Of a DNA stretch of 64,000 bases, positions 49,904 through 62,882 are shown piece after piece; the first letter of the stretch is position 1, and every line of letters begins with the position of its first letter. Location of the stretch: positions 15,538,858 to 15,602,857 of the forward strand of contig HG738139.1 in the NCBI GenBank assembly GCA_000499405.2, written 5' to 3'. The notes beneath the pieces were generated by a model. That model ran no database searches, was not told the origin of the DNA, and saw only the letters and a list, made by a program, of their open reading frames with translations. Origin of the DNA: Onchocerca volvulus. Its lineage: Eukaryota > Nematoda > Chromadorea > Rhabditida > Onchocercidae. Both the position numbers and the translations under genes were made by a program.

Positions 49904-52791
49904 CATTTTTTTTTCACAAGTATCTTTTTATCAGGGAAATTGAAATTGTTTTGTTGGAATAAAATGTTAAATTGACGATATAGTTTACTGCTATCTCGAT
50001 TTTCCACTCATTTTCTTTTTCTCATTTTGAATAAAATCTCGTCTGAAATAAGTACACACTACCAATTATCATTCATTTATTCTTCTTCTTTCTTGTCTTT
50101 CCGATTGATCTACTAAATTGAGCTATGTTGTTGGAAAAAGTTAAATGGCGCCAGAAAATTTGTTAAGAAAGACTAGAGCAGTTGTTCTCTTTTGTTCTCA
50201 TTTCTAATATCTATTATCGTATTTTAAAATGTAAAAGATTGAAAATATTTTAACTCATTCATGATTATATTGATTTACTCCATATTGTATCATTTACTAC
50301 TATATTTAATAATTTAACTGAAAGGAGAGAGAAGAGATAAAAAAGGATGAGTAAAATGAAATTTATTAGTAAAAGTTAGAAATTGAGAAGTATGATTGAA
50401 GCTGTCCTTCTAAAAAGTTGCTTAAATATCAAAGAATTATAACTTAAGTGAAAATTTATTTCACATTTTAAACTTTTACTATATAGATAATTAGACTGTT
50501 AATCAAGCATTGTTTTATCAGAAATAGATAAATATAAAGTGTTAATTAATTGGCATTTATCATGATGTCGGTATAGAGCATATTTGAATTGTCTCTGCCG
50601 AACGATTTATAAATTTAACTATTAATTATAAAACTGCTAGATTTCGATTGTCATTGAAACAATTGGCAAACTAATTTGTTTAATCATCAAAAAGCTCAAC
50701 AAATTTAGTAGATGAATAGGGAATCGGGTGCCTTTAGCGTTAATGAAGAGAACATTTGAGTAGTATTGATGGGTAGATAAGAATCATTATAACTGATCAA
50801 AAGCTTCTCAAGGTCTTTTCTATGTCCTTCACTTTTTTTTTTCTTCCTGCCAAAATCTCTTCCTATTAATTCCAGACAAGAAAATGATTCCCTAATATTA
50901 ACTATCATTTATTATCTATCACTTATCTCTATCATATCTTTTATCATTGATTTGAGATTTAAGGATTTTTTTTCTCTTCCTAAATCTTGATGTTAATAAT
51001 TTATATATCGTTAGATCATGATCTTATTTATAAAGATAAATTTTTGGAATTTCAAATTAGACTGATCAGAAATACTTTTTGTTAATGAATTTTACTTTTT
51101 TATGCGGAATTTTTTTCTGAATTTTTTTTTTCCTTTAATTCTTAAAATTCGTAGATCATCATATTGCGTACCAAATAAGATGATGATATTTTCATAAAAT
51201 TTCGATTCACTGTTTGCATTTATAATTTAGCTAAGCTTTTTAACTCAAGTTTTTTTGAGAGATAGCTTACTTATTGAGGGATTCATTTATCTAATCTTGG
51301 TCTTTCACTAAATTATTTGGATGTATTGGAAGAGGAGTAGGCAGCAATGCTTATTCAAAATCATATTTTGAAAAATTCAATCCTCTAGGTAATCGAATGA
51401 TAACTGATTTTCTCGACAAATTTCTGAAGGATTTTTCATGATTTTTAGGAGTGAAATAAAAGTGACAAAGAATGATTAATGTGAATATGGCCTGCAATAC
51501 CTTCAATTATTTGTAGTGAAAATGATTGAACTTTTCTTTTTGAAATTTTTATTTTGTAGTTTTGTAAAATAATTGAGTTTTTTTTAATTACTTAAAGATT
51601 TATATATACCATAGTAGCTAGTAATAGGGAAAAACCATTAGAATATCTTTTTTATCAGTTGTTTATCAGACTGAACTTTCTCAGTTTTTAACTTTGATAG
51701 AATGGATTGATTCTCATAATACTGCTTCAGCGAGAATCGATGCATAGTTTTTATTTGACCTATTAGCATCAGAATTGAAATTCTCGAGACATTTTTCCAG
51801 AAATCGAAATTTTCGGAAAAAAAAATTCAAAATGAAGTAATTTTTTTTTGTATATGTTGTTAATAATTAATTAAGTTGCATGCTATATGTATTGTAAATT
51901 TTAAGCGGATATTTTATTTCATTCGTTCATATTATTTTTATTATATGCAAAAATGCATATTAACTAATTAATAGCTATTATAAAAGGCTGAAAAATTGAT
52001 TTCGTTATTTAATTTTATTCTTTAAAAGAGAATTCGATAGGCTGACTTCATTCCATGTAATTCTCCTTTTTTAGGAATATGTTTATTGTAAATGGTTGTA
52101 CATAAATGATGCACTATTATACATTATTTTCCCTCTTTTTTTTCTTCTTGAAACTTTCAAAACTCTGGAAAAGTTTATTTCAGGTTGTTTAGATTTCAGT
52201 AATTTGTCTAATTATTATTTTGTTTCACTAATTCAAACAATTTATTCCTGGTTAGTGTAGGTAAGTTAATGAATTCGTTCCTGCTGATCAAAATATAAAA
52301 GTTTATTTGGGAGATATTGCAAATTGTTAACTTGGGCATTTAATATTCCTGCGAAAAATAAAAATCTAGTCGTTAGATTACGCTATGTAAATCCGGAATT
52401 AGTTCATGGTTTAGTTTAGAAATGAAGTGCGAGTATCGAGTAAAGTTAGTAGAATTTTCTAAGAAAATCTCATGAAATTTCCATTATCATCCTTCTGTCA
52501 TCTTTTAATTATATAGATTTAAATATTAACCAGGAACAATTTTTTTATATTATTCTTAAAATGAATGGTTTTATTATTAAATTGATAACCATCTTTTAGA
52601 AAATAATTTAGGTGGTAGATTTCATCATTAATTTTTACGCAATGCATTTGTATGACATGTATTCTGAGACTTTTTAATGCAAATATATGTTTGCCAGATC
52701 CGGTTCATATGACCTATTGTCAGGAGTCGTTATCTATTAATTTTCTGGAGAAATATATAGTGTCAATCTTTCGAAAAAAACTAATTTTCAG

Positions 52792-52821
52792 ATGCTATAT
52801 AATGAATGGTGCCTCAGATGA
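52792..52821 (+). promoter_or_regulatory. 10-codon upstream ORF overlapping the cyclin A start
   Basis: TAATTTTCAG ends at 52791. An ATG begins at the very next base and opens a nine-residue frame (MLYNEWCLR, stop at 52819-52821). It overlaps the cyclin ATG at 52802 in another frame. If the acceptor is used for leader addition, this uAUG would be the first start codon of the mRNA. Confidence 0.5.
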
Positions 52822-55800
52822 GAATACCGAAAACAGGATCGGAGACGAAAATGATGAAAATGAGCAATTTTTACGACAAAAAGGACAACGGAAACGTCGC
52901 TCCCATGCACTTGCATACCGTGATACAAATATTAGTGGATCAGTTAGTAAGGAATGTGGATTACTACAAGAAAGAAGCATTTATGTATCAATTTCTGGAA
53001 AACCTCTGCTCGACAAAAGAAGGAAGCACGAAATTTGCCAAGTGCTTTTATGTTTCTATTTATAGATGTTGGTAGTGTTGAATGATTGGAATCCTTTACA
53101 TTATTAAAGAACAGGTTGACAAAAACTAATCATCAATAGAATTGTATATTATGTACAGATAATAAAAAGCCAATTTTTCAAATTTTTCTAATTCTTTTAG
53201 ACTACTAGTCTAAATAGAAATGATTTGTCATGTTAAACATAATATCTTCCGTGATATAATATCTTCTTATTACATGTTACTTCAGTAATGATAATTGCTG
53301 TTACATTCATATGATTTGGATCCCAGTCAGTAATTATTACCAGCATCTGATATTAAATTCAAGCATTAAACAATTACCATAATTATGGAGCTGTGATTTT
53401 CATAACTTTGGTGACAAATACTTGGTTCTCATCAAAAAATTAATTTGAGCTATGTTACATTTTTTTTTTTTCCAGGAAAGATGTCAAGAACCCCCGACAA
53501 GAAATCGATGGCTCCCAACTGGAACATCTGCCTTTACTATTTTTTGTGATGATGAAAATGACCAAGGCAGCTCGAAAGATTTCAAGGTTTCATAACTTTC
53601 CTCTTATATTTGAGGATTACATTATTAAAATATAGATTATTCACCGTTGATTTTAAATGGTTTCCACTTTTTAACGATTATTGAGTACTCTACACACTTT
53701 TTTTTTTTTTTTTTTTTTTTTAAATGCAATTAATTTTTCAAGTATAGCATCGGACGATAAGCAATAGTCGATTGTTCTTGGTAAAATATAAATAGATAAT
53801 TATCTATTATTAAAATAATATCGTGAAATTCAATTTGCATCTGGAATTAAAAAGAAAATTTTTCATGCGAAATAATCACATTGAATTCATTTCGTGATTT
53901 TCTTTACTTTTTCATTATAATTCCAAAGATAATTTTTCATTTTAATTTCCAAAGATTCTATTCCAGAGATTCTACTTCAAATGACAAATGTAAAGAAGAA
54001 TTAATGATTATATTTAAAAACGTTTCGAAGGGAAAATCAGAAAAAAAAATATTTTAGGTTTAAAAATCGGGTTAAAATACCAATTTAAAAATTTGGATAA
54101 ATAAATCTGGAATAGTATCTTTGGAATTGCAAATGAAGAAGTAAAGAAAATCGCAAAATTAATCACAAAAAAGTATTTAAAATTTGGATTTTAACTGGGA
54201 TATTCTGTTAAAGAGCGCTTCACTTTTTTAAAATAAAACACAATAAAATACATCGAATATTTGAGTACATTTAGTATAATGATATTCTCTGATATTCATG
54301 ATTTAAATATTAGATTTGCTTATTTTAACTGCTGCAATTGAAAGTTTTTTCAGTGCCCTATTTGTCATTGTGGGCATCGAACAGTCCATTATTGAATGTG
54401 ATTTCTAGGACTGAAAAATTAAGTAGAGTTCAACATTTTGAGATATGGTACTTGTTATGAATCTAATGATTAGTTTAGAAAAAAGAGAAATGATTCGCAA
54501 TGATTTAAGTCTTTTATTCTGCAAAGTATTTTTTTTATACTGCAAAAATGATGAAGTTTGATGTAGCTGTTAAAAGCGCTGCCTTTATCATTAAAAAGAT
54601 TCTTTGGTAAAGGAGTAATAGTAATTATCTATTTTAATTGCAGTGCATCTACAACATTTGTTCTTTTTTAAGTGATTTTGTTTTCCTGTTAGTGATGTTA
54701 GTGATGCATTATGTAAAATTACTATTGTTCATTCATTAGGAATGTACATATATCTATATTTGAGGAAAATTATCGACAACAAGAAGAAGGAAATAAGAGA
54801 AGTGGAGAAATATCGATGCAGGCTTTGGAGGTACCGAGAAAAATTAGACGTCCTCTTGCAACTTTGTCACCGAATCGTGAAGATTCAGATTCGGAGAATA
54901 GTATAAGCTCTCTTGCAAATTTGCCACCTCTTCTTGAAGAATCGAATTCGGAGGATAACGTATTATCTGGTACCGATCTCGAAACTAATGAGGTTGTTTA
55001 TAAGATTACATTTTCTGTTATGATCCAAAAAAGAAATTTCTCAATTCAAAACTATTCTTGAAGTAGATACTGGAGTGCGTTTATGACGTCATTCACTAGA
55101 ATAGTTTGCTAATTGCTAGGCTTATTGAGGGACATTATGAATGTTCGAAATTGATATTGATAGTATTATTGATGTTTTTAAAAGTGGGTGAAACTGTTTC
55201 GCAAACGCTCAAATGTTTATCTGGGTCGAACCAGTGCTGTTTAAAGTCTTAATCATAAGCATGCTAAAAATTGATTGAGACTTGTAGTGGTGTGCAGTGA
55301 ATAGTACTATTTAGGTTCTGAATTGAAGTCTCAACAGTTAGATTCTTAAATTCGATTAAAATCTGGTGGAATATGTGAAATTCTTCTTTTACTTGTCATG
55401 AAAGTAATGATAGGATATTAGCTATGATGGCATAGCGATACAAAGTATAGCATTTTAGTATAATTAATTTTGCAACCGCAAAAATAAAGTTAATCAGGAA
55501 AATTTCTAAATTTTTAAGTATTTAATAATGAAATATTCATTTTCTTTTCAGAATGAAGATGATAATTCAAGAAATAGCATTACTTCTTCGGCTAATAATC
55601 GAGACATTTTTAACAGCGAGTCTCATTCTGATGATGAAATTGCATTTAATGTTGATTCAGTTGATATTCAAGCGATACCGACGAATGTTCCAAATATTTC
55701 AAGTCAAGAAGCAACTGCAAGTGGCAGTATGATGTATACTATAGTAAGTATCAATTATAGTAGAATTCTATTGGATGCTGTAGATATTAAGAATTGCGTA

Positions 55801-58254
55801 AATTAGAATAAGATAATCACAGATTTTTTTTTTCAATAACAGGAAAATAAGAAGAGCTAATTTATTAATGAAATTTCAAGCGGAAATTTTTATCTCATTT
55901 ATTGATAAATAAGGCCTAGTTATTTCAACAATTTCTTCCTATTTTTAATTTGGAAATATTAAAAAGATTTTAATAATGAAAAGATTAGTATGTATATCAT
56001 ACTTGAAAAAAAAATACATTCTGATTTATCTTCCAAAGCAAAATCTTTTTTAAGAAAAAGAAGAAAAAAATATCAAGGGAAATAGGAATTTGTGGAGAAG
56101 GAGATAAGAATTTATTTGTTTTATATAATAGTGAATAACGTGATCAATTTTAGGAAGAACATCAAGATCGAGTACGGATGGATCCAATATATGATAGCGA
56201 TATATATGCTTATATGAGATATAGAGAATTAGAACTTTATCCTTTTGGAGATTTTTTAGAATTTCAAGAAGAGATATGCGGTGAAGTAAGATATATTCTA
56301 GTTGAATGGATTTGTGATTCAGCTCGGGAATTTAATTTAAGCACGGTATATTTCAACATTTTTGCTTGTTTCCTAATTTTTGTCAGATTAACTTTACTAG
56401 AGGTTCAGATGTGCAGGATTTGGCAGTTTTTTCTTTTTTTTTTTCTTCAAACGTTAGTCATGCTGGCCAGCAGTATTGTAAAAATTCAATTATTCTCTAA
56501 AAACGATTTATTCCTGAATGAATAAAATTTGAAATTGATTATTCAAAATAATTTCAGCATAAATAATTTAAAGCGATTGTTCTTTTCTTCTATGCAGGCC
56601 CTTAACTCATAAACGAGATATATCAACTTGATTTCAGGAATCCTTGCACATGGCAGTTTCAATTGTTGATCGAGTTTTGAATACGATTCAGTGTCCACGT
56701 CAAAATTTGCAATTACTTGGTGCCGTAGCCCTATTGCTTGCATCGAAATTTGAAGAGATTTATCCACCAGAAGTAAAAGAATTCGCTAGAATTACTGCTT
56801 ACACATTTCACGAAACAGAAGTATAATTTTTAAATATACTGTTTCAAATATCAATAGATTATTTCATATTTGCTCATTTAGCATCATTTCATGATATTCA
56901 GCTTTGTTATTTAGTACCAAATAACAGAGCTGGATTCTTAATGAGCAGATTTATTACATTTCAAAAAACTTCATTTCTTCTAACTGGATTGAATGGTACA
57001 GATAGTTTTCATTCTCTGTTTTTTGAATAAATAAATACATTGGGATAGGTATAGCTTTTGTTAGTTCAATCATTTTTTTTTTATTTTTATTTTTTTGCTT
57101 GTCGATTTCTTATTTTTTTTTGTTAAACCACAAAAAGTTTTAAAGTTTATAAATTTTATTAATGAATTAGAACTATTTCCGAATTAGCATTTTTTCTGAC
57201 CTCTGTGGCATTATGCATCTTTTTCTCCTCTTGTTTATGTGCATATTTGTGCCTAAATTTGTCTATCTTCATGTTTCATATAAGTCCCATCTTTTCGAAA
57301 TATTTCAGTGAATTTATCCAGCAATACATGAATCGATTTAAAAAATATCATTTCAGATTTTAAGAATGGAACGAATAGTTTTTGCAAGAGTAGAATATCA
57401 ATTATTAGCACCTACCTCATGGTGGTTTGCTTCGCGATTGATACGTATGGCTCGTGTTCCAAGAATAATTTATTATATGATAAGATATCTGTTGGAACTT
57501 GCTCTTCTAGATCACGCATTTTTGGATTTTCGACCAAGCGTTATTGGAGCAGCATCATTCTTCCTGAGTAATGTAATCTTCAAATCCGATTATCTGCTTT
57601 CGATTACGGAAACAGGTAAATTTTGCAGATTTCATGGATTCATTATCGAATTACTTAATCTATAACTTTTGATTTATGAAGATATGGGATAAATTCGATT
57701 ATTGAACACCAATAATATGAACGGAACAAAAATACTCTCTAATGCCTTATATTTTTTATTTTTATATATTTTTTATATGCCTTATGTTTTATTTCGAATC
57801 AGTACTTTAAAATTTTTTACTTATCCTGAAATTGCTTATAAAATGTGCATCAATTTTGTAGGGCATTTTGTTGTAATAATTAAGAAATTGTAGTATGTAG
57901 GGGTGGAAGCGAGAAAGGATTGAAATTCAATCTAATTATATTATTATATCCGTTCCATAGGTACTCATATTTAATTGCTATGTGTGATTAACATTTGCTA
58001 ATTTTGTGAGATAAAATATCGGATCTCTAACATTTGACACAAGTTTTCTAAATTTCTTCACATTGTCATCTTATTTTGCAGACATTGGTCTTGATGAACT
58101 TCGCTCGCCTGCCCGAAAAATGCTTGAACTCTTCCACGAAGTTCCGAACAAAAATTACTGCAGTGTTTTTGAAAAATATGCAGCGGAGAAGTATGAGCAG
58201 GTTTCTTGTTTAATACTCCCGGATAATTTTTCCGAATTAGATATCGTTCCTTAA
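52802..58254 (+). CDS. cya-1: A-type cyclin, 8 exons
   Basis: This is a cell-cycle regulator that activates CDK in S phase and mitosis. The assembled protein is 492 residues, with a long acidic N-terminus and a two-fold cyclin box from about residue 240. Cyclin A features are the N-terminal ESLHMAV and LQLLGAVALLLASKFEEIYP block, LRMERIV, and the C-terminal LDELRSPARKMLELFHEV, FEKYAAEKYEQVSCL. The cyclin-fold Lys/Glu pair is present (Lys325, Glu354). The MRAIL docking patch reads VRYIL (269-273); Ile, Leu, Trp276 and the later Leu-Gln are kept. No strict RxxL destruction box was found near RRSHALAYRDTN. Exons: 52802-52942, 53476-53586, 54765-54992, 55552-55743, 56154-56345, 56638-56820, 57357-57615, 58082-58254. 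Phases agree. The start of exon 3 is the weakest point: a better-looking acceptor at 54739 would put a stop in frame. It could be classed as cyclin A/B-like, but A fits best. Confidence 0.88.
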
Positions 58255-59426
58255 TGTGTATTTTTTATCATTGTAAGTGCTTGTCGATGTTAAACTATCT
58301 TGCTACTATGTTGAAATTTCATAGCAACCCTTAAATTTAAGTTCGGGAGACATCTTTGGCTGTCTAAATGGTTTTATATTACTGCGATCATGGCAATTGA
58401 TCAGGATCCCTTTCCTGAAAAAAAAAAAAAAAAAAAAAAACCAACTTCTCTCATTTTGTTCAGTTTTCTGAGTAAACATTATAAGATAGTTTTAACAGCA
58501 ACAATATTAAAAATTTATTAATATTTTATCGATATCGATGTGATAAAACAAATTTTTTAACAATTTAACTAGATTATTTTAAATTTTCTTTATCATTTCC
58601 TATCATTTATTCTTTCTTCTCGTTGTGTAAATTTTTTATCAAAGATCTAGGCATTAATTCTACTATTTTAATTGAAATTATTCATAGAATTAAACAGGAT
58701 GCGAATACTTTTTGGTTATTAACACAATTAACTTGTTTAGACTCTTCCAAAATTTACTATTTTTTTCTAACCCAGTGAAATTAAAAATAAAATTAATAAT
58801 GTTCTTTTTTTATATAAAGGATGATTCATTATACTACATTCGCATTTCGTTACAACACATGATTTTTTAAAATTTTGAAAATATCACTTATAATTTTTAA
58901 TTTCTTCACTCTGCAATTTTTATATAATTATATATCATATCGACGCTAGCAGATCATTGTATGTTTTGCATTTTGAAAGAATAAAAATGTGTCAAAATAT
59001 TTTATCTTTGATAAAGCAAATTAAGATAGCAAGAAGAATCAAACTTAGCAGCACAATCATATCATAATAACACATAATGACTTAGTAGAATTTCTGATTT
59101 TAATTCTCAATTGGATAATCTAGACATATCTAAGATAGTCTTTAAAAGAATGGGATTTTCAATTTAAATTTTCACCAGTTAGGATTTCTACAAAGCTCCA
59201 AAAATCGAGCAATATTTAAACAATTTATCGACCATTCATGTTTAATGAAATTTATATTGTCGATATGCAAGTATTTTTGAAATTGCAATTAAGAGCAAAT
59301 CTCAAAAAATCAAATGGGTTTACCGAAAAATCTCAGATAGATTATCACAGACATCGATGTTCATTCTTATTTCGAATATAGCGATAATATTACAGCAATA
59401 TGATTATTGAGAAAGGGCAAACAAAA
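58255..59426. other. convergent 3' region between cyclin A and the SH3 adaptor
   Basis: Holds the 3'UTRs of two genes facing each other. A 23-base A run occurs near 58418. AATAAA at 58980 on the plus strand is a candidate cyclin poly(A) signal. I see no coding exon here. Confidence 0.45.
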
Positions 59427-62400
59427 TCACAGAATAGCTGATCTTGGAAATAATCCTACTGGAAAAGACTTCGTATTACTCATATTCAACAATAATTTTC
59501 CTTTCAACCAATTATCACTAATCTGCAAATAAAATAAATTTTTCCAAGAATGTGCTAAAAATTAATGTTTAAATGTAGATAAGAAAAAAAAAAACGAAAA
59601 TGAGAAATCAAATATGCTCTTTCATATTTAATCTGAAATCAAATCCAAAAAAGGTTGTGAAGCTGTAGAGTTTTCACTCAACTGCATTGCAACACTTTCT
59701 CTTGTTTCGCGAATTGCTTAGAAGCAGGATGGTTGTTGCTTATAAAGAAGCAGGATGGTTGTTGCTTATATTATAATGAGCAAACTTATCATTCCAAATA
59801 TTATTTCTGTAAATTCGATTCCCCGTGAAATCAGAATTTAGAACTTCGTTCATTAGTGGGATTTGATATGGGAATAATACAAGTTTTCTCAATCTGGAGA
59901 AAATAAAATGAAATCTAAAATCTCATTTTTCCTAAATTAATGAATATACCTCTTCAATCACTTCGATTTTATCTCCTTTCGAAAAACACAAATGATCTTT
60001 TGAAACATTATAATAATCTTTCGTTGCAGTGACGATGGTATTCGTAACATTTAATTCCTTTCCAGCGTTATCGTTACTGCTGTAGTTCTCAATATATGTA
60101 CGTGGTACCAAACCAATTTTTCCATTCAGTTTACCTCTCAACCAATCCTTACTTACCCATTCCAGTACTTCTATCCGATCACCTATAAACTATAGCATGA
60201 TTAGACTTAATACTCAGCTTTTTATTTATTAAAATGCTATTTATTTCAAAAGTTTCAAAAAAGAATACACTGTTTTATGCAAAATTTATAGCAATATTAT
60301 GAATACGAAATGAACCTAGAACATTTTGTATCATCCTTTAAAAGACCTGCCTGATACCAATCGCTTGTGGTGAATTTTAAAGAGGCATTCTTTATGACTA
60401 TCCATTGCTATTAAAAGCAGAATTAGAGCGTCACAAAAAAACTAGGATATTTCACGTGAATTAACTCACCTGCCCTAAAGATTAGGTCGTCTTCAATGGC
60501 ACTATTATAGTCATATAAGGCATTGACGTATTCTGCTGAAGCATGAAAACTCGTGGATTCTGAAGTCATTGTCGTTGGACCAGTAATTTCTCGAATATAA
60601 TTAGCAGGAAAAATTCCTTGGCGTATACCAATCGTACCGCGTAGCCAGTCATTATTAATCCTTTCGATAACATAAATTTCATCATTTGCTCGGAACTAAA
60701 CGAATTTGTGAATAAAACATGTTCATTTATCTGGCAATGGAAATCAATAAAAATTAAAATCTAATGATCAAGACTGGAACTTTTTGGAAAATGTGAAAAA
60801 GCAGAATTCTAATCAACGGCTTACTGAAAGGTCTCCTGATACGCTGCTATCAAAATCGAATAGCGCAACTGCATAAAATGGCCTGGAATTTTTACAAATT
60901 ACCAATAAGATATAAAAGAAAACTTCGGAAATAGGAGCAGTCTCCTTACCAATTTATTAGGCTTTGTCAATTTTTTTCGACGTGTATATTCATAGCAGAC
61001 AAAATACTCAACAATTTTCACTACACGAATTCCAAAAGGCAATCATTTTATATCTGAAGTCGACGTGAAATGGAAGAAGCGAATAGCAATTCATGTTCCA
61101 ATATTATTCATCAGCATTAAATAACATTATTCATCAGCAGGGAATTGGAGAGAGCAAAATAATTTGAATGCAAACTATGATGTTTTAGTTTTTGTTTCCA
61201 AAAATTTAGATTTCATTAATAACACGACCAATAAATGGATACACTTCTCGTTTTTTAGATTGACAAGAAGTGGAGAGAGAAAGAAAAAAAAATCTTACAT
61301 TTGGGGAGTTGACAATACCGTGGGAAGAGGAATTTTTACATCAATATACAAAAGTGGTATAATTCCTTTCTGACCAGTTCGTTTATTGAGCGCATAGACC
61401 CATTGTTCATCCACCTGACATTAACTTAAAAAATTTTTTTAGGAAAAATTCATTCAATAAAATATAAATACTAAGAGAAAAAAAAAAACAAAAAACAAAA
61501 TCAGCTGCTGAAATTCTTTCCAATTTCTAATAATAGAGAAAAACCTTTTTTTCTAGAATAATCATGTCAAACGGTTCTGCGGAAAGTTCGTCAAAACATG
61601 ATGCGAGGAACCGAAATTTAGCATGACCATGTGGTCGCTCTTCTTGTTTCATACCCGTGAATGTATTCGTTTCTGGAATTGCACCATGATAAATTTAATA
61701 GTACTAATTGTAATCGAGTTTCCCAACTACAATATTTGCAAAATACAGAATTTAGGAACCTATATCAAATTTTGAGGGGAGAAAATATGAATACTCAAGA
61801 ATTACAAAATGAAGGTTGAAGAAAAAAGCCTAACCCAATTCCAAATTCCATAGACTAAACTTTGCTATCAGCTTAATATCATTAGCCTGATGATCATAAT
61901 CTTCGATACTAGAGATTTAAAATTAATAGTTTGAAGTTGAAACTCTAATAATTTGAAGCCGAAACTTTAAAACCTTAAGTATGAAATTACCCGAAGCGAA
62001 AATAGGCTTGGAGAAATTCTGTGAAACTAGCTGATTAGGTGTAACTGTAAGATTATCAGTTGCTTTACGATCATTGTTATATACATTATCTTGTAATGGG
62101 GGAAGTGACGGATATATCGATGCCGGAGCTTTCTTCGCATCAAATTTGGAAGTTGCATCATGACGGACAAATGTTCCAGCTGTTATACTATTTAAATTTG
62201 CAAGGTTTTTCTGCTGCTGTTGTCTATCACAGGCTTGAGCAATATGATATGCTGTTTTTAAAGTTTTTTCATCTTGCAAAGCATTCAAAGCAGCCTTACG
62301 TGCCTGTAAAACATTTCATGATTTAAACTAATTTAATCAGTTTCATCTCATTTGAATTTTATTTCGTCTATTGAAACATTAAGGTTTGAATAATGGAAAG

Positions 62401-62882
62401 AATGATGGAAAATCGATTTACGAGTAAGTACTAAAGAATTTATCAAGAAATTGTTCATAAAAAATTAGCAGGGAAGCTGACTGTGAAGACGATTTCATCT
62501 TAAAAAAAAATTTTCATGTCTGATAAGTCTTAAAAATAATATTTAATGATTGGGATTTTGAAGCTAATTTTCTTTAGTTTTCCTTGAAAATTTTTCAGAT
62601 TTTTAAAAATTTTTCCAAGTTTTTTTAAAAACTGAAAATTCCTTTTTCAGGCCATTCAATCAAATATTTATCAACATTTACCTAACATCTAACTTTGCTT
62701 TTAATGCTAATTTTATCAAATACATACCCCTTCGTTTTTGGCAAGAAATGAAACCGCTGACCGAACAGTTTCATTTTTGCTTGCTGCAATCAATTTACGT
62801 TGTATTTCTGGCTTTTTCACAGCACCAAAAACAGTTTTTGCCGTACCGAATGCAGCATTAAATTTACCATCTCCAAAAGTTC
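59427..62882 (-). CDS. adaptor with four SH3 domains, 5' end not found
   Basis: A scaffold of tandem SH3 domains, which bind proline-rich partners in endocytic or actin complexes. At least 441 residues are encoded. The N-terminal part (FGDGKFNAAFGTAKTVFGAV, KLIAASKNETVRSAVSFL, ARKAALNALQDEKTLKTAY) is helical and rich in small residues, followed by a linker with PASIYPSLPPLQ. SH3-1: HAKFRFLASCFDELSAEPFD, DEQWVYAL, GIIPLLYI. SH3-2: YAVALFDFDSSVSGDLSFR, NDWLRGTIG, GIFPANYI. SH3-3: VNALYDYNSAIEDDLIFRAG, KDWLRGKLNGKIGLVPRTYI. SH3-4: VTATKDYYNVSKDHLCFSKG, DNWLKGKL, VGLFPRSAIL and stop. Exons in coding order: 62882-62728, 62303-61991, 61672-61545, 61414-61299, 60882-60825, 60695-60470, 60182-59950, 59522-59427. 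All phases agree. The first exon listed starts in split phase, so at least one exon lies upstream, perhaps outside the window. The layout recalls SH3D19-type proteins, but I cannot assign the family with certainty. Confidence 0.82.
59721..59770. repeat. perfect 24-bp tandem duplication in an SH3-adaptor intron
   Basis: GAAGCAGGATGGTTGTTGCT followed by TATA is repeated at 59721-59744 and 59747-59770 with a 2-base spacer. The copies are identical, which implies a recent duplication. Confidence 0.85.

Larger units (their letters stand above)
46260..52791. other. divergent intergenic region between MRPL44 and cyclin A
   Basis: This 6.5 kb region contains the two promoters. Its left end (46290-46500) is less AT-rich and probably holds the MRPL44 promoter. 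A roughly 65-bp minisatellite lies at 46930-47235 and AT palindromes at 49792-49903. The stretch 47900-48650 is also less AT-rich and has open frames on both strands (48112-48324 minus, 48293-48518 plus), but no recognisable motif or consistent splice structure, so I call no gene there. Confidence 0.45.

Noticed and set aside
56591..56640. Alternative cyclin acceptor TATGCAG at about 56597
   Set aside because: Using it places a stop codon in frame almost at once; the TTTCAG at 56637 keeps the cyclin box intact.
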